Below, one piece after another: positions 7,725 through 16,742 of a stretch of 64,000 nucleotides of DNA. The notes below the pieces were generated by a model, which did not search any database, was not told the DNA's origin, and saw only the letters and a program-made list of their open reading frames with translations. The DNA comes from Azospirillum brasilense (lineage in GTDB: Bacteria; Pseudomonadota; Alphaproteobacteria; Azospirillales; Azospirillaceae): contig NZ_CP059449.1 of NCBI RefSeq assembly GCF_022023855.1, positions 62,001-126,000 on the forward strand. Reading direction: 5' to 3'. A program made the position numbers and the translations under genes. Every line of letters starts with the position of its first letter. The stretch's first letter is position 1.

Positions 7725-8849
7725 TTACTGTTCCAGTTGCAGGAAGCCGGCGGCCAGCGCCGCGCCGCAGAAGCCGACATCCTCGATGTAGGTCTTCGTC
7801 TCCGACACCCGCACCCGCCCGCAGGGGCGTTGCGGGTTGTGGGTATCGATGGGCATGACGTGGCCGACGTCCTTCAACAGCACCGTCTCCACCCACAGGG
7901 CGTTGGCGCCCGCCGGGGCGTAGCCCTGCCGCACGGCGCGCTCCGGCCAGGAGGGCTCCTGACCGATGACCGCGGGGGCATCCGCCTTCAGGCCGTGGAA
8001 GGCCGTCCACTGGTTGGTCAGGTAGAGGGCGTTCTGCGGGTCCACGGTGCAGTCGGCCGTCCCCTGGACGATCAGCACGCGCGGACGCCCGGCGGGGTGC
8101 TGGGCGCGCTGGACCGCCTTCGCCCATTCGCGGCTGTCGTAGCCGCCGGAGCGCGCCTTCACCTCGGCGCAGCCGCGCGACACTGAGATGCCGCAGAGCG
8201 ACGCGGCCGACTGCATGCTCTGGGCGCACAGCGCCGGCACGCCCGCGAACAGCGCCCCGCCCGCGAAGACCTGCGGGAAGTCGGCCAGCAAGGTCGCCGC
8301 CATGCCCGCCCCCGCCGACAGACCGGTAACGGAAACCCGCTCCGCGTCCACCGCCGGGCCGTTGGCGCCCAGCCCCTTGCCGGAGACGACCGCCCCGACC
8401 ATCGAGGCGATGGCCGCCGCCTCGCTCGGCACAAAGCCTTTCAACGGGCTGTTCAGCCGGTCGGCGAAGTTGAAGCAGCCGAGCGGGTTGCCGTAACGCC
8501 CGAAGCCCCCGGTTCCCACCATGGACAGCAGATTGTGCTTCTGCGCCGGCAACAGGGCGACGAAGCCATGGGCGTCGGCCATATCCTTCCAACCCGAATC
8601 CTCGAAGAAGGTGCGGGCATCCTGCTCGCAACCGTGCAGCAGGACCAGCAGCGGCGCCTTGCCGCGCGCCCGCGCGCTGTCCGGCACATAGACCAGGGCC
8701 GACAGGGCCGTGCCCTGCGCGTCGTAGCTGCCGGCGGGCAGTTCGACGGGCATGGCCTGCTGCGGCTGGGCCGCGGCGACGGGAAGAAGCCACGACAAGA
8801 GGAAGAACGCCGCCAAAACCGGCTTTCGTAAGCGCACCAACAATGTCAT
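7725..8849 (-). CDS. Secreted PHB-depolymerase-type esterase (alpha/beta hydrolase)
   Basis: This 374-residue protein starts with a signal peptide (charged start, LAAFFLLSWLLPVAAAQ, cleavage near residue 27). It has an oxyanion-type LLVLLHGCEQDA (67-78), the lipase box GLSAG with nucleophile Ser178, a likely acid residue around GTADCTVDP, and the catalytic His in KDVGHVMPI. This order is that of the type-1 PHB depolymerase/LpqC esterase family. It probably hydrolyses polyester or short acyl esters outside the cytoplasm. A GGGGAGGA Shine-Dalgarno precedes the ATG. The true substrate (polyhydroxybutyrate, feruloyl or acetyl esters) cannot be told from the sequence. Confidence 0.78.
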   Translation of the reverse strand: MTLLVRLRKPVLAAFFLLSWLLPVAAAQPQQAMPVELPAGSYDAQGTALSALVYVPDSARARGKAPLLVLLHGCEQDARTFFEDSGWKDMADAHGFVALLPAQKHNLLSMVGTGGFGRYGNPLGCFNFADRLNSPLKGFVPSEAAAIASMVGAVVSGKGLGANGPAVDAERVSVTGLSAGAGMAATLLADFPQVFAGGALFAGVPALCAQSMQSAASLCGISVSRGCAEVKARSGGYDSREWAKAVQRAQHPAGRPRVLIVQGTADCTVDPQNALYLTNQWTAFHGLKADAPAVIGQEPSWPERAVRQGYAPAGANALWVETVLLKDVGHVMPIDTHNPQRPCGRVRVSETKTYIEDVGFCGAALAAGFLQLEQ

Positions 8850-9083
8850 CGCCGTCCTCCCCTTCCCGCATCGGGAGAATTGATTCGCAGGGCATCAAAT
8901 TGCCTCACCAATTCCCATAGAAGACGCGCAACAATCACTTGTGAACTGCTAATTTTTAAAAGGCCGCCCCGATCGCATACTTGCGTATGGCTGCGTTCAT
9001 TTTACACAGGCCGCGACGTCCCGTCCGTCATCGGGTTCCCTCGGTGGCGGCCTTGTCTCTGGCCTATTGGAGATTGGAACGCT

Positions 9084-9452
9084 ATGCATGTCGCCATGAG
9101 CAGCGACCCGCCCGTCTTCGGCATCCGACCGATCCTGACCGTTGTCCACCCGAACGGCGAACGGCTGATCGTGGCCCGGCTGACCAGTCTCGGCGGGTCC
9201 AGCCAGTCCAACCGCTTCGTCCTGCGCCGCGCCGATTTCCGCGCGCCGTGGGAGCAGCCGGACAAAGGCTATTTCGGTTATGCGGAGGTCGCCCGCGCGC
9301 TGGACGCCAACGGCTGGCGCGGCTGCGCCATCGAAGCGATGCCCACCACCGACCTGGAGGAGCGGCGGACCCGCCAGCTCGCCCGCAAGAAGCTGCACCT
9401 GCAATGCGTGGAGGCGGCGATCCGCCGCGCGCAGGAAAGCCAAGCCCCCTGA
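9084..9452 (+). CDS. Conserved hypothetical protein, 122 residues
   Basis: I do not recognise a named family. The protein begins MHVAMSSDPP, has a beta-rich first half (IRPILTVVHPNGERLIVARL) and ends in a charged helix (LEERRTRQLARKKLHLQCVE). No signal peptide, membrane segment or catalytic motif is visible, so it is probably a small cytoplasmic protein. Start codons at 9084 and 9096 are both possible; neither has a strong Shine-Dalgarno. It lies 109 bases before the pepF gene on the same strand and could share its transcript. Codon use looks native and its third-position GC is high, supporting a real gene. Confidence 0.55.
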   Translation: MHVAMSSDPPVFGIRPILTVVHPNGERLIVARLTSLGGSSQSNRFVLRRADFRAPWEQPDKGYFGYAEVARALDANGWRGCAIEAMPTTDLEERRTRQLARKKLHLQCVEAAIRRAQESQAP

Positions 9453-9561
9453 GCGGGCGCCGCAACGCAGCCTTCCCCCGAACCCGCGCGGCGCTTATAT
9501 CCCGTTCCAAGCACAGAACGGCCAAAGCCCAGCATGGCCCAAGCCCAGAACGGAGGGACAG

Positions 9562-11427
9562 ATGACCCGCAGCGCCACCCGGCACCCGATTGGCGATTTC
9601 CTTGGCGCTCCCCAGACCACCATGCCCGACACCGCCCTGGCCGCCGCAGGCGACGCGCCGGACCTCGGCGCCCTTCCCTCCTGGGACCTGACGGACCTCT
9701 ATCCGGGCATGGAGTCGGCGGAACTGAAGGCCGACCTGGAGCGGATGGAGCGCGCGTCCAAGGACTTCTACGAGAAGTACGCGACCAAGCTGGCCGGGCT
9801 GGACGGCAACGCCTTCGCCGCCGCCATCCGCGAGTACGAGCGCATCGACGAGGTGCTGTCGCGGGTGATGTCCTACGCCGGGCTGGTCTACAACGGCAAC
9901 ATGACCGACCCGGCCATCGCCAAGTTCTACCAGTCGGCGCAGGAGCGGGTGAACGGCATCTCAACCCACCTCGTCTTCTTCACGCTGGAGATCAACCGGC
10001 TGGAGGACAAGGTGCTGGACGCCAAGCTGACGGCGTCGAAGGACCTCGCCCGCTACGCCCCCTGGCTGCGCGATGTCCGCCTGTTCCGCGAGCACCAGCT
10101 CTCCGACGAGGTGGAACGGCTGCTCCATGAGAAGCATGTGGTCGGGCGCGCCGCCTGGAACCGCCTGTTCGACGAGACCATCGCCAGCTTGCGCTTCCCC
10201 ATCGGCGGGAAGGAACTGACCTGCGCAGAGGCGCTGAACCGCCTGTCCGACCGCCGTCAGGAGGTCCGCAAGGAGGCCGGAGCGGTGATCGGCCGGGTGA
10301 TGGGCGACAACATCCGCCTGTTCGCCCTGGTGACCAACACGCTGGCCAAGGACAAGGAGATCGACGACAAGTGGCGCAACTACAAGGCGCCGACCTCGGC
10401 CCGCAACCTGTCCAACCGCGTCGAGGACGAGGTGGTGGACGCGCTGGCCTCGGCGGTGAAGGACGCCTACCCGTCCCTGTCCCACCGCTACTACGCAATG
10501 AAGGCCAAGTGGTTCGGGCAGGACCATCTGGATTACTGGGACCGCAACGCGCCGCTGCCCGACGACACCGACCGCAGCATCCGCTGGGACGAGGCGCGCG
10601 ATCTGGTTCTGGGCGCCTATGGCCGCTTCTCGCCGGATCTGGCCTCACTGGGCAAGCGCTTCTTCGACAACGCCTGGATCGATGCGCCGGTGCGCCCCGG
10701 CAAGGCGCCGGGCGCCTTCGCCCACCCCACGGTGCCCAGCGTCCACCCCTACCTGCTGGTCAACTACCAGGGCAAGACGCGCGACGTGATGACGCTCGCG
10801 CATGAGCTGGGCCACGGCGTGCACCAGATCCTGGCCGGCGGACAGGGGCACCTGCTGTCCGACACGCCGCTGACCCTGGCGGAGACCGCGTCGGTGTTCG
10901 GCGAGATGCTGACCTTCCGCGCCCTGCTCGACCGCGAGACCGACCCGAAGCGCCGCAAGATCATGCTGGCCTCCAAGGTCGAGGACATGCTGAACACGGT
11001 GGTCCGCCAGATCGCCTTCTTCGACTTCGAGCGCCGCGTCCACACCGAGCGCCGCGAGGGCGAACTGACCGCCGAGCGGCTGGGCGAGATCTGGATGGCG
11101 GTGCAGACCGAAAGCCTCGGCCCGGCGCTGCGCTTCGACGAGGGCTACCGGAACTACTGGTCCTACATCCCGCATTTCATCCACTCGCCCTTCTACGTCT
11201 ACGCCTACGCGTTCGGGGACTGCCTGGTGAACTCGCTCTACGCGGTCTATCAGGAGTCGGAGAAGGGCTTCGCGGAAAAGTACTTGGCGATGCTGTCGGC
11301 AGGCGGCACGCTGCGCCATCAGGAGCTTCTGGCTCCCTTCGGGCTGGACGCCAGCGATCCGGCCTTCTGGCAGAAGGGGCTGAACGTCATCCGCGGCTTT
11401 GTTGACGAGCTGGAAAATCAGCCCTGA
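9562..11427 (+). CDS. pepF: M3-family oligoendopeptidase F
   Basis: The 621-residue zinc metallopeptidase carries HELGH at 414-418, with the third zinc ligand in the downstream helix TLAETASVFGEML (about 438). The N-terminal region DLTDLYPGMES and the C-terminal YNGN/PFYVYAYAFGDC segments are typical of PepF, which cuts short peptides in the cytoplasm. An excellent GGAGGGACAG Shine-Dalgarno fixes the ATG at 9562; the reading frame stays open further upstream but without a ribosome site. The stop is followed by the FNR/FixK-type control region of the hemerythrin gene. Family assignment is secure; physiological peptide substrates are unknown. Confidence 0.92.
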   Translation: MTRSATRHPIGDFLGAPQTTMPDTALAAAGDAPDLGALPSWDLTDLYPGMESAELKADLERMERASKDFYEKYATKLAGLDGNAFAAAIREYERIDEVLSRVMSYAGLVYNGNMTDPAIAKFYQSAQERVNGISTHLVFFTLEINRLEDKVLDAKLTASKDLARYAPWLRDVRLFREHQLSDEVERLLHEKHVVGRAAWNRLFDETIASLRFPIGGKELTCAEALNRLSDRRQEVRKEAGAVIGRVMGDNIRLFALVTNTLAKDKEIDDKWRNYKAPTSARNLSNRVEDEVVDALASAVKDAYPSLSHRYYAMKAKWFGQDHLDYWDRNAPLPDDTDRSIRWDEARDLVLGAYGRFSPDLASLGKRFFDNAWIDAPVRPGKAPGAFAHPTVPSVHPYLLVNYQGKTRDVMTLAHELGHGVHQILAGGQGHLLSDTPLTLAETASVFGEMLTFRALLDRETDPKRRKIMLASKVEDMLNTVVRQIAFFDFERRVHTERREGELTAERLGEIWMAVQTESLGPALRFDEGYRNYWSYIPHFIHSPFYVYAYAFGDCLVNSLYAVYQESEKGFAEKYLAMLSAGGTLRHQELLAPFGLDASDPAFWQKGLNVIRGFVDELENQP

Positions 11428-11437
11428 CCGGGTTTTC

Positions 11438-11479
11438 TTGACGGACGTCAAGAATCCCTAATCGTGGGATGGGTATGGT
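11438..11479 (+). promoter_or_regulatory. FNR/FixK-type box with a spaced -10 element
   Basis: TTGACGGACGTCAA at 11438-11451 matches the FNR/FixK consensus TTGA-N6-TCAA and sits in a larger 9-base inverted repeat (TTCTTGACG/CGTCAAGAA). A TATGGT at 11474-11479 would place transcription start near 11486, so the box is centred at about -41.5, the spacing of class II FNR-type activation. It should drive the hemerythrin gene under low oxygen. Confidence 0.75.
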
Positions 11480-11508
11480 GGCCTCCAATGATCCCTTCGG
11501 AGACCACC

Positions 11509-11910
11509 ATGCCCACCCTTTCGATTCCCGCCTGGAGCCCGTCCCTGGAAGTCGGCAACGCCATCATCGACGCCGACCACAAGGAGACCGTCGAGCTTCT
11601 GGCCGAAGCCGCCAAGGCGTCGGATGCCGACCTGCCCGCCCATTTCACCGCCTTCGCCCAGCACCTCCGCGACCATCTGGCCCGCGAGGAGGAGTTGATG
11701 CACCAGTACGGCTTCCCGCCGACGCCCATCCATGTGCACGAGCACAACCGCGTCCGCCTGGAGCTGGAAGGAATCGCCAAGCGCATGGCCGCCGGCAATC
11801 TGGCCCTGGTCCGCGGCTACCTGACCGAGGTCGTGCCGGAGTGGTTCATCAACCACAAGAACACCATGGACAGCGCCACCGCCGCCTGGATCCGCAGCCA
11901 GGGCGGCTGA
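11509..11910 (+). CDS. Bacteriohemerythrin (oxygen-binding di-iron protein)
   Basis: The 133-residue protein has the full hemerythrin ligand set: His24 in IDADHKE, His56 and Glu60 (HLAREE), His75 and His79 (HVHEH) and His116 with Asp121 (HKNTMD). It should bind O2 reversibly at a di-iron centre in the cytoplasm. GGAG precedes the ATG at 11509 by 6 bases; the frame opens earlier but upstream codons overlap the promoter. The FNR/FixK-type box about 60 bases before the start predicts induction at low oxygen, fitting a role in oxygen delivery or buffering in a microaerophile. A hairpin just downstream likely ends the transcript. Confidence 0.93.
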   Translation: MPTLSIPAWSPSLEVGNAIIDADHKETVELLAEAAKASDADLPAHFTAFAQHLRDHLAREEELMHQYGFPPTPIHVHEHNRVRLELEGIAKRMAAGNLALVRGYLTEVVPEWFINHKNTMDSATAAWIRSQGG

Positions 11911-11958
11911 TCCACCGCCTCCCACCGTCAAAGCCGCGCGAACACCGAATTGAGGGGT

Positions 11959-11993
11959 GGCTCCGTCCGGAAGAACACCGGAGGGAGCCCTTT
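11959..11993 (+). terminator. Intrinsic terminator after the hemerythrin gene
   Basis: GGCTCCGTCCGG (11959-11970) pairs with CCGGAGGGAGCC (11978-11989) at 11 of 12 positions around a 7-base loop and is followed by CTTT. It lies about 50 bases past the hemerythrin stop. Confidence 0.6.
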
Positions 11994-12089
11994 CCCGGAT
12001 GGCCTGAACACGGGCGAAACTTTACCCTTGTTGCGCCAATCCGCTCCGGATATTCGCGAAAATTGCTGCATTGACGTGGGAGGTGCTTG

Positions 12090-13514
12090 ATGGGCGATTT
12101 CACGCTTCGCACCGCCGACCGGCGGGACGCGACCCTTTCCGAGGACGCCGTCAACGATCTTGCGGCCCGTCTGCGCGGCCCGCTGCTGACCCCGCAGTCG
12201 CCGGGCTATGACGAGGCCCGGACGATCTGGAACGCCATGATCGACCGCCGGCCCGGCCTGATCGCCCGCTGCGCCGGGGCCGCGGACGTCATGCAGGCGG
12301 TGCGCTTCGCGCGGGAGAACGGGCTGCTGGTCTCCGTGCGCGGCGGCGGTCATAACATCGCCGGCAACTCCCTGTGCGACGGCGGCCTGCTGATCGACCT
12401 CGGCGCGTTGCGTTTCGTCCATGTCGACCCCATCAGCCGGACGGCGCGGGTGGCGCCCGGCGCCACGCTGGGCGATCTCGACCGGGAGACGCAGGCCTTC
12501 GGGCTGGCCGTGCCGGTCGGCATCAACTCCACCACCGGCATCGCCGGGCTGACTTTGGGCGGCGGGTTCGGCTGGCTGACCCGAAAGTACGGGCTGACGG
12601 TGGACAATCTGCTGGGCGCCGACGTGGTCACCGCCGAAGGTAAGTTCCTGCGCGCCAGCGCCGACGAGAACGCCGACCTCTTCTGGGCCATCCGCGGCGG
12701 CGGCGGCAATTTCGGCATCGTCACCTCCTTCACCTTCCGCCTGCATCCCGTGGGGCCGATGGTCTTTGCCGGGCTGGTCGTCCACCCCTTCGCGGGGGCC
12801 GGCGACCTGATGCGCCGCTACCGCGACGCCACGGCGGCCCTGCCCGACGAGGCAACCGCCTGGATGGTGCTGCGCAAGGCGCCGCCCCTGCCCTTCCTGC
12901 CGCCGGACGTGCACGGCAAGGAGGTGCTGGTCATGCCCGTCATCTATGCCGGCAACGACGAGGCGGCGGCCCGCAAGGCGCTGGAACCGGTGCTGTCGCT
13001 GGGCACGCCGGTCGGGGAGCATGTCGGCCTCATGCCTTACGCGGCGTGGCAGGCGGCCTTCGACCCGCTTCTGGTGCCGGGCGCGCGGAACTACTGGAAA
13101 TCGCAGAACTTCACCGGGCTGGAGGACGGGCTGATCGACCTGCTGGTCGAGGAGGCCGCGAGGCTGCCCTCCGACCAATGCGAGATCTTCGTCGGCCTGC
13201 TCGGCGCGGCGGCCAACCGCGTGCCGGCGGACGCCACCGCCTACCCGCACCGCGACGCCCTGTTCGTCATGAACGTGCACGCGCGCTGGAACACCCCGCC
13301 GGAGGACAGCGCCTGCATCCAATGGGCGCGCGGCGTTTCCGACCGGACCGCCCGCTACGCCACGGGCGGGGTCTATGTGAACTTCGTCACCGACGACGAA
13401 CAGCGCGTCCAGGCCGCCTATGGGCCGAACTACGAACGCCTGCGGGCGCTGAAGGCGAAATACGACCCCGGCAATCTATTCTGCGTGAACCAGAACATCG
13501 CGCCGGGTGGGTGA
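12090..13514 (+). CDS. BBE-like FAD-linked oxidoreductase
   Basis: This 474-residue flavoprotein belongs to the berberine-bridge-enzyme-like/PCMH family. The FAD-binding region contains VRGGGHNIAGNS, whose His is the usual site of covalent 8-alpha flavin attachment, followed by GGGFGWLTRKYGL and RGGGGNFGIVTSF. The C-terminal BBE segment KYDPGNLFCVNQNI is present. The second covalent Cys of bicovalent members is not obvious in the GGFGWLTRKYG region, so the flavin is probably attached once. Substrates in this family range from sugars to alcohols. GGGAGG lies 7 bases before the ATG; a TTG three bases earlier is less likely. No operon partner is evident. Confidence 0.85.
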   Translation: MGDFTLRTADRRDATLSEDAVNDLAARLRGPLLTPQSPGYDEARTIWNAMIDRRPGLIARCAGAADVMQAVRFARENGLLVSVRGGGHNIAGNSLCDGGLLIDLGALRFVHVDPISRTARVAPGATLGDLDRETQAFGLAVPVGINSTTGIAGLTLGGGFGWLTRKYGLTVDNLLGADVVTAEGKFLRASADENADLFWAIRGGGGNFGIVTSFTFRLHPVGPMVFAGLVVHPFAGAGDLMRRYRDATAALPDEATAWMVLRKAPPLPFLPPDVHGKEVLVMPVIYAGNDEAAARKALEPVLSLGTPVGEHVGLMPYAAWQAAFDPLLVPGARNYWKSQNFTGLEDGLIDLLVEEAARLPSDQCEIFVGLLGAAANRVPADATAYPHRDALFVMNVHARWNTPPEDSACIQWARGVSDRTARYATGGVYVNFVTDDEQRVQAAYGPNYERLRALKAKYDPGNLFCVNQNIAPGG

Positions 13515-13590
13515 GTCCGGTGATCCTGCGGAACGGTGGCGCCATCCTGCGCAAGCGGGTTACAGTGTCACCGATCCCCAGGAGAGCGAA

Positions 13591-13827
13591 ATGGGCAAGA
13601 TCGTCAGGCTCGAAATCGACGAAGCGCTGCACGCGACTCTGACCGAACGCGCCGCGATCAACGGACGCTCGGTCGAGGAGGAAGTGGGTGCCATCCTGTC
13701 GCAGGCCGCACGCCCCGGCCGTGCGGCGCTCATTGAGGAACTCCAGCGGGAGCAGGACGAGCTTGCCCGCAAATATGGTGTGCTTCCCGACAGCACGCCG
13801 CTGATCCGTGAATGGCGCGACCGGTGA
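13591..13827 (+). CDS. Antitoxin of a VapBC/FitAB-type module
   Basis: The 78-residue protein has an N-terminal ribbon-helix-helix of the FitA type (KIVRLEIDEALHATLTERAA, then GRSVEEEVGAIL) and a C-terminal tail that should occupy the toxin active site. Its last 16 bases overlap the start of the PIN-domain toxin gene, the normal antitoxin-first order. A good GGAG Shine-Dalgarno lies 6 bases before the ATG. Together the pair should autoregulate its promoter, which probably lies between the flavoprotein gene and 13590. Confidence 0.82.
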   Translation: MGKIVRLEIDEALHATLTERAAINGRSVEEEVGAILSQAARPGRAALIEELQREQDELARKYGVLPDSTPLIREWRDR

Positions 13828-14267
13828 GCGTGGTAAGCCAAGCGGTCGTGGTGGACGCCAGTGTCGCCGTGAAATGGATCATCAGGGAAGACGCAAGCTC
13901 AGACGCACTTGCGTTCCTTGCCCAGGAAAAGCCGCTGCTGGCACCCGATATTCTGCTCATCGAAGTGGCTGCGGCGCTGGCCAAGCGAGTCCACACGGGC
14001 ACTTTGGAGACGTCGGATGCCGACACGCTCTTGGGCCGCTTGCGTGGATTGGTCGCCCAACTCCCGCTGACGCTGACTCGGGCGGTGGATGTGGCGGAAC
14101 GTGCACTCGACCTCAGCGGTACGCTTCGGCATCCCTTGGTCGATTGCCTCTATCTGGCTCTCGCTTGGTCGACGACCGCGGGACTGGTGACCGCAGACCG
14201 CAAATTGGCGGAAGCCGCCGCCCGAAGCGGATTGCCGGGACTGGTCCGGATCGGTCCCGCTGCCTGA
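13812..14267 (+). CDS. PIN-domain ribonuclease toxin, VapC-like
   Basis: The 151-residue protein starts with the PIN signature VVVDASVAVKWI (first acidic residue Asp15), has a central Glu in ILLIEVAAAL, and HPLVDCLYLALA plus TADRKL at the end, giving the acidic metal-binding set of VapC nucleases. It should cleave RNA, typically tRNA or rRNA, when free of its antitoxin. It overlaps the antitoxin gene by 16 bases and shows no truncation, so the module looks functional. The RNA target cannot be predicted. Base composition is slightly less GC-rich than its neighbours, compatible with acquisition. Confidence 0.85.
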   Translation: MARPVSVVSQAVVVDASVAVKWIIREDASSDALAFLAQEKPLLAPDILLIEVAAALAKRVHTGTLETSDADTLLGRLRGLVAQLPLTLTRAVDVAERALDLSGTLRHPLVDCLYLALAWSTTAGLVTADRKLAEAAARSGLPGLVRIGPAA

Positions 14268-14318
14268 GGCAACACCAGGGGACTCGCCTTTCGGCCCCGC
14301 CGCACCCACCTATTCGGC

Positions 14319-15665
14319 ATGCCGAACACGGATGAGAACAGGCTTGGCGGCCGGATCGCGCGGTATGCGCGGGTCGGGACCGCCGTGGGGGGCCTTGCGG
14401 CCCGTTTCGCCGGAGAACGGGTGCTGGGCATCCCCCTGGAGCGGGATCGCCACGCCGCTGAACTGCGCGCCGCGCTGGGCGGGCTGAAGGGACCGCTGAT
14501 GAAGGTGGCGCAACTGCTGTCCACCATCCCCGACGCCCTGCCCCGCGAGTATGTGCAGGAGCTGTCGCAGCTTCAGGCCGATGCGCCGTCGATGGGCTGG
14601 CCCTTCGTCAAGCGCCGCATGGCCAGCGAGCTTGGCCCCGCCTGGCACAAGCGCTTCCGCCACTTCGAACAGACCGCCGCGGCGGCGGCCTCGCTGGGGC
14701 AGGTGCACCGCGCCGTCGGGCTGGACGGGCAGACCCTCGCCTGCAAGCTCCAGTACCCCGACATGGCGTCCGCCGTGGAGGCCGACCTGCGCCAGCTCGG
14801 CCTGATCTTCGCCATCTTCGAGCGCACCGACAGCGCCATCTCCACCAAGCAGATCCAGGCCGAGATCGGCGCCCGGCTGCGCGAGGAGCTGGATTACGAG
14901 CGCGAGGCCAAGCACGCCCGCCTCTACCGCGCCATGCTGGCCGACACGCCCGGCGTCCATGTCCCGGCGGTGGTGCCCGACCTGTCCACCCGGCGCCTGC
15001 TGAGCCTGGAATGGGTGGAGGGGCGCAAGATTCTGGAGTTCGTCAAGGACCAGCCGGAGGCCCGCGATGCGCTGGCGATGAACATGTTCCGGGCCTGGTA
15101 CGTGCCCTTCTATGGCTATGGCATCATCCACGGCGACCCGCATCTGGGGAACTACACGGTACGCCCCGACCGCTCCATCAACCTGCTGGATTTCGGCTGC
15201 GTCCGTGTCTTCCCGGCCCGCTTCGTGAAGGGGGTGATCGACCTCTACGACGCGCTGCAGACCGGCAACCAGGACAAGGCGGTGGAGGCCTACCGCACCT
15301 GGGGCTTCGGCAACCCGACCAAGGAGTTGGTGGACGTGCTGAACATCTGGGCGCGCTTCGTCTACGCCCCGATCATGGACGACCGCAGCCGCCGCATCGA
15401 GGAGACCAACTCCGGCCACTATGGCCGCGAGACCGCCGCCAAGGTCCATGCGGAGCTGCGCCGCGTCGGCGGGGTGGAGGTGCCGCGGGAATTCGTCTTC
15501 ATGGACCGCGCGGCTATAGGTCTCGGCTCCGTCTTCCTGCATCTCCAGGCAGAGGTGAACTGGTACCGGCTGTTCCAGGAGATGATCCAGGGCTTCGACG
15601 TGGACGTCCTGCACGCCCGCCAGACCGCCGCCCTGACCGCACAGGCCCTCCCTTTGCCCGAATAA
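14319..15665 (+). CDS. ABC1/AarF (UbiB-type) atypical kinase
   Basis: The 448-residue protein shows the UbiB/ADCK signatures: the KxGQ-like stretch LKGPLMKVAQLLS, the Ala-rich loop AAAAASLGQVHRA in place of the kinase glycine-rich loop, a catalytic HGDPHLGNY and the metal-binding LLDFGCVR. These proteins are atypical kinases/ATPases tied to ubiquinone synthesis or lipid handling. No C-terminal membrane helices typical of E. coli UbiB are visible, so this is a soluble AarF-like paralogue and not clearly UbiB itself. It starts 51 bases after vapC and is read toward the queuosine genes. Confidence 0.82.
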   Translation: MPNTDENRLGGRIARYARVGTAVGGLAARFAGERVLGIPLERDRHAAELRAALGGLKGPLMKVAQLLSTIPDALPREYVQELSQLQADAPSMGWPFVKRRMASELGPAWHKRFRHFEQTAAAAASLGQVHRAVGLDGQTLACKLQYPDMASAVEADLRQLGLIFAIFERTDSAISTKQIQAEIGARLREELDYEREAKHARLYRAMLADTPGVHVPAVVPDLSTRRLLSLEWVEGRKILEFVKDQPEARDALAMNMFRAWYVPFYGYGIIHGDPHLGNYTVRPDRSINLLDFGCVRVFPARFVKGVIDLYDALQTGNQDKAVEAYRTWGFGNPTKELVDVLNIWARFVYAPIMDDRSRRIEETNSGHYGRETAAKVHAELRRVGGVEVPREFVFMDRAAIGLGSVFLHLQAEVNWYRLFQEMIQGFDVDVLHARQTAALTAQALPLPE

Positions 15666-15722
15666 GCGCCGACTCGTAATGCTTCCCCCGTCCCACCGCT
15701 TTGGTCTATACGAGCGGCTCCC

Positions 15723-16742
15723 ATGAAGACCGCCGATTTCGACTTCGACCTTCCGCCGGACCGCATCGCCGAGCATCCGGCCAAGCCGCGTGACGCCGCC
15801 CGTCTGCTCGACGTGGCGGAGCGTCTGCACGACCGCACCGTGCGCGACCTGCCCGCCCTGCTGGAGCCGGGCGACCTGATGGTCGTCAATGACACCCGCG
15901 TCATCCCCGCCCGGCTGGACGGCCGGCGCGGCGAGGTGAGGGTGGAGATCACCCTCCACAAGCGCGAGGGCGAGCGGGAGTGGGCGACCTTCGCCCGTCC
16001 CGGCAAGCGGCTGAAGCCCGGCGACGTGATCGCCATCGCCGAGGACTTCGCGGCCGAGGTCGTCGCCAAGGACGGGATGGAGGTGCGCCTGCGCTTTTCC
16101 AAGGGCGGACCGGCGCTGATGGAGGCGCTGCATCGCCACGGCCGGATGCCCCTGCCCCCCTATATCCGGCGCGAAGCGGACGAGCAGGATGCGGCGGACT
16201 ACCAGACCGTCTTCGCCGCGCGAGAGGGCGCCGTCGCTGCCCCCACCGCCGGGTTGCACTTCACACCGGAGCTTCTGGCGGCGCTCGACGCGCGCGGCGT
16301 CCGCCGCGTGCCGGTGACGCTGCATGTCGGGGCCGGCACCTTCCTTCCGGTCAAGGTGGACGACATCGCCGAGCACCGCATGCACAGCGAGTGGGGCGAA
16401 ATCTCCGCGGAGACGGCAGAGGCCATCAACGCCACCCGCGCCGCGGGCGGGCGGATCGTGTCGGTCGGCACCACGGCGCTGCGCATCTTGGAGACGGCGG
16501 GGCTGGACGACCGCAGCATCCGGGCCTTCAGCGGCGACACCGACATCTTCATCACCCCCGGCTACCGCTTCAAGATCGTGGACCTTCTGGTGACCAACTT
16601 CCATCTGCCCCGCTCCACCCTGTTCATGCTGGTCTGCGCCTTCGCGGGCATGGACACGATGAAGGCGGCCTACGCGCACGCCATCGGCCAGAACTATCGT
16701 TTCTTCAGCTACGGCGACGCGTCGCTGCTCCGGAGGGTCTGA
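15723..16742 (+). CDS. queA: S-adenosylmethionine:tRNA ribosyltransferase-isomerase
   Basis: The 339-residue protein is full length for QueA, which moves the ribosyl part of SAM onto preQ1 in tRNA to give epoxyqueuosine. Characteristic stretches are [14 protein letters not shown] at the start, [36 protein letters not shown] and the C-terminal [17 protein letters not shown]. Its TGA overlaps the tgt ATG by one base, giving tight coupling. A TATACG element at 15707-15712 lies very close to the start, so the transcript could have an extremely short leader. Confidence 0.96.
   Translation: MKTADFDFDLPPDRIAEHPAKPRDAARLLDVAERLHDRTVRDLPALLEPGDLMVVNDTRVIPARLDGRRGEVRVEITLHKREGEREWATFARPGKRLKPGDVIAIAEDFAAEVVAKDGMEVRLRFSKGGPALMEALHRHGRMPLPPYIRREADEQDAADYQTVFAAREGAVAAPTAGLHFTPELLAALDARGVRRVPVTLHVGAGTFLPVKVDDIAEHRMHSEWGEISAETAEAINATRAAGGRIVSVGTTALRILETAGLDDRSIRAFSGDTDIFITPGYRFKIVDLLVTNFHLPRSTLFMLVCAFAGMDTMKAAYAHAIGQNYRFFSYGDASLLRRV

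Noticed and set aside
8986-8999. CATAC-TTGC-GTATG inverted repeat in the 8850-9083 divergent region
   Set aside because: Only 5-bp arms, common by chance; position suits either promoter but no regulator pattern fits.
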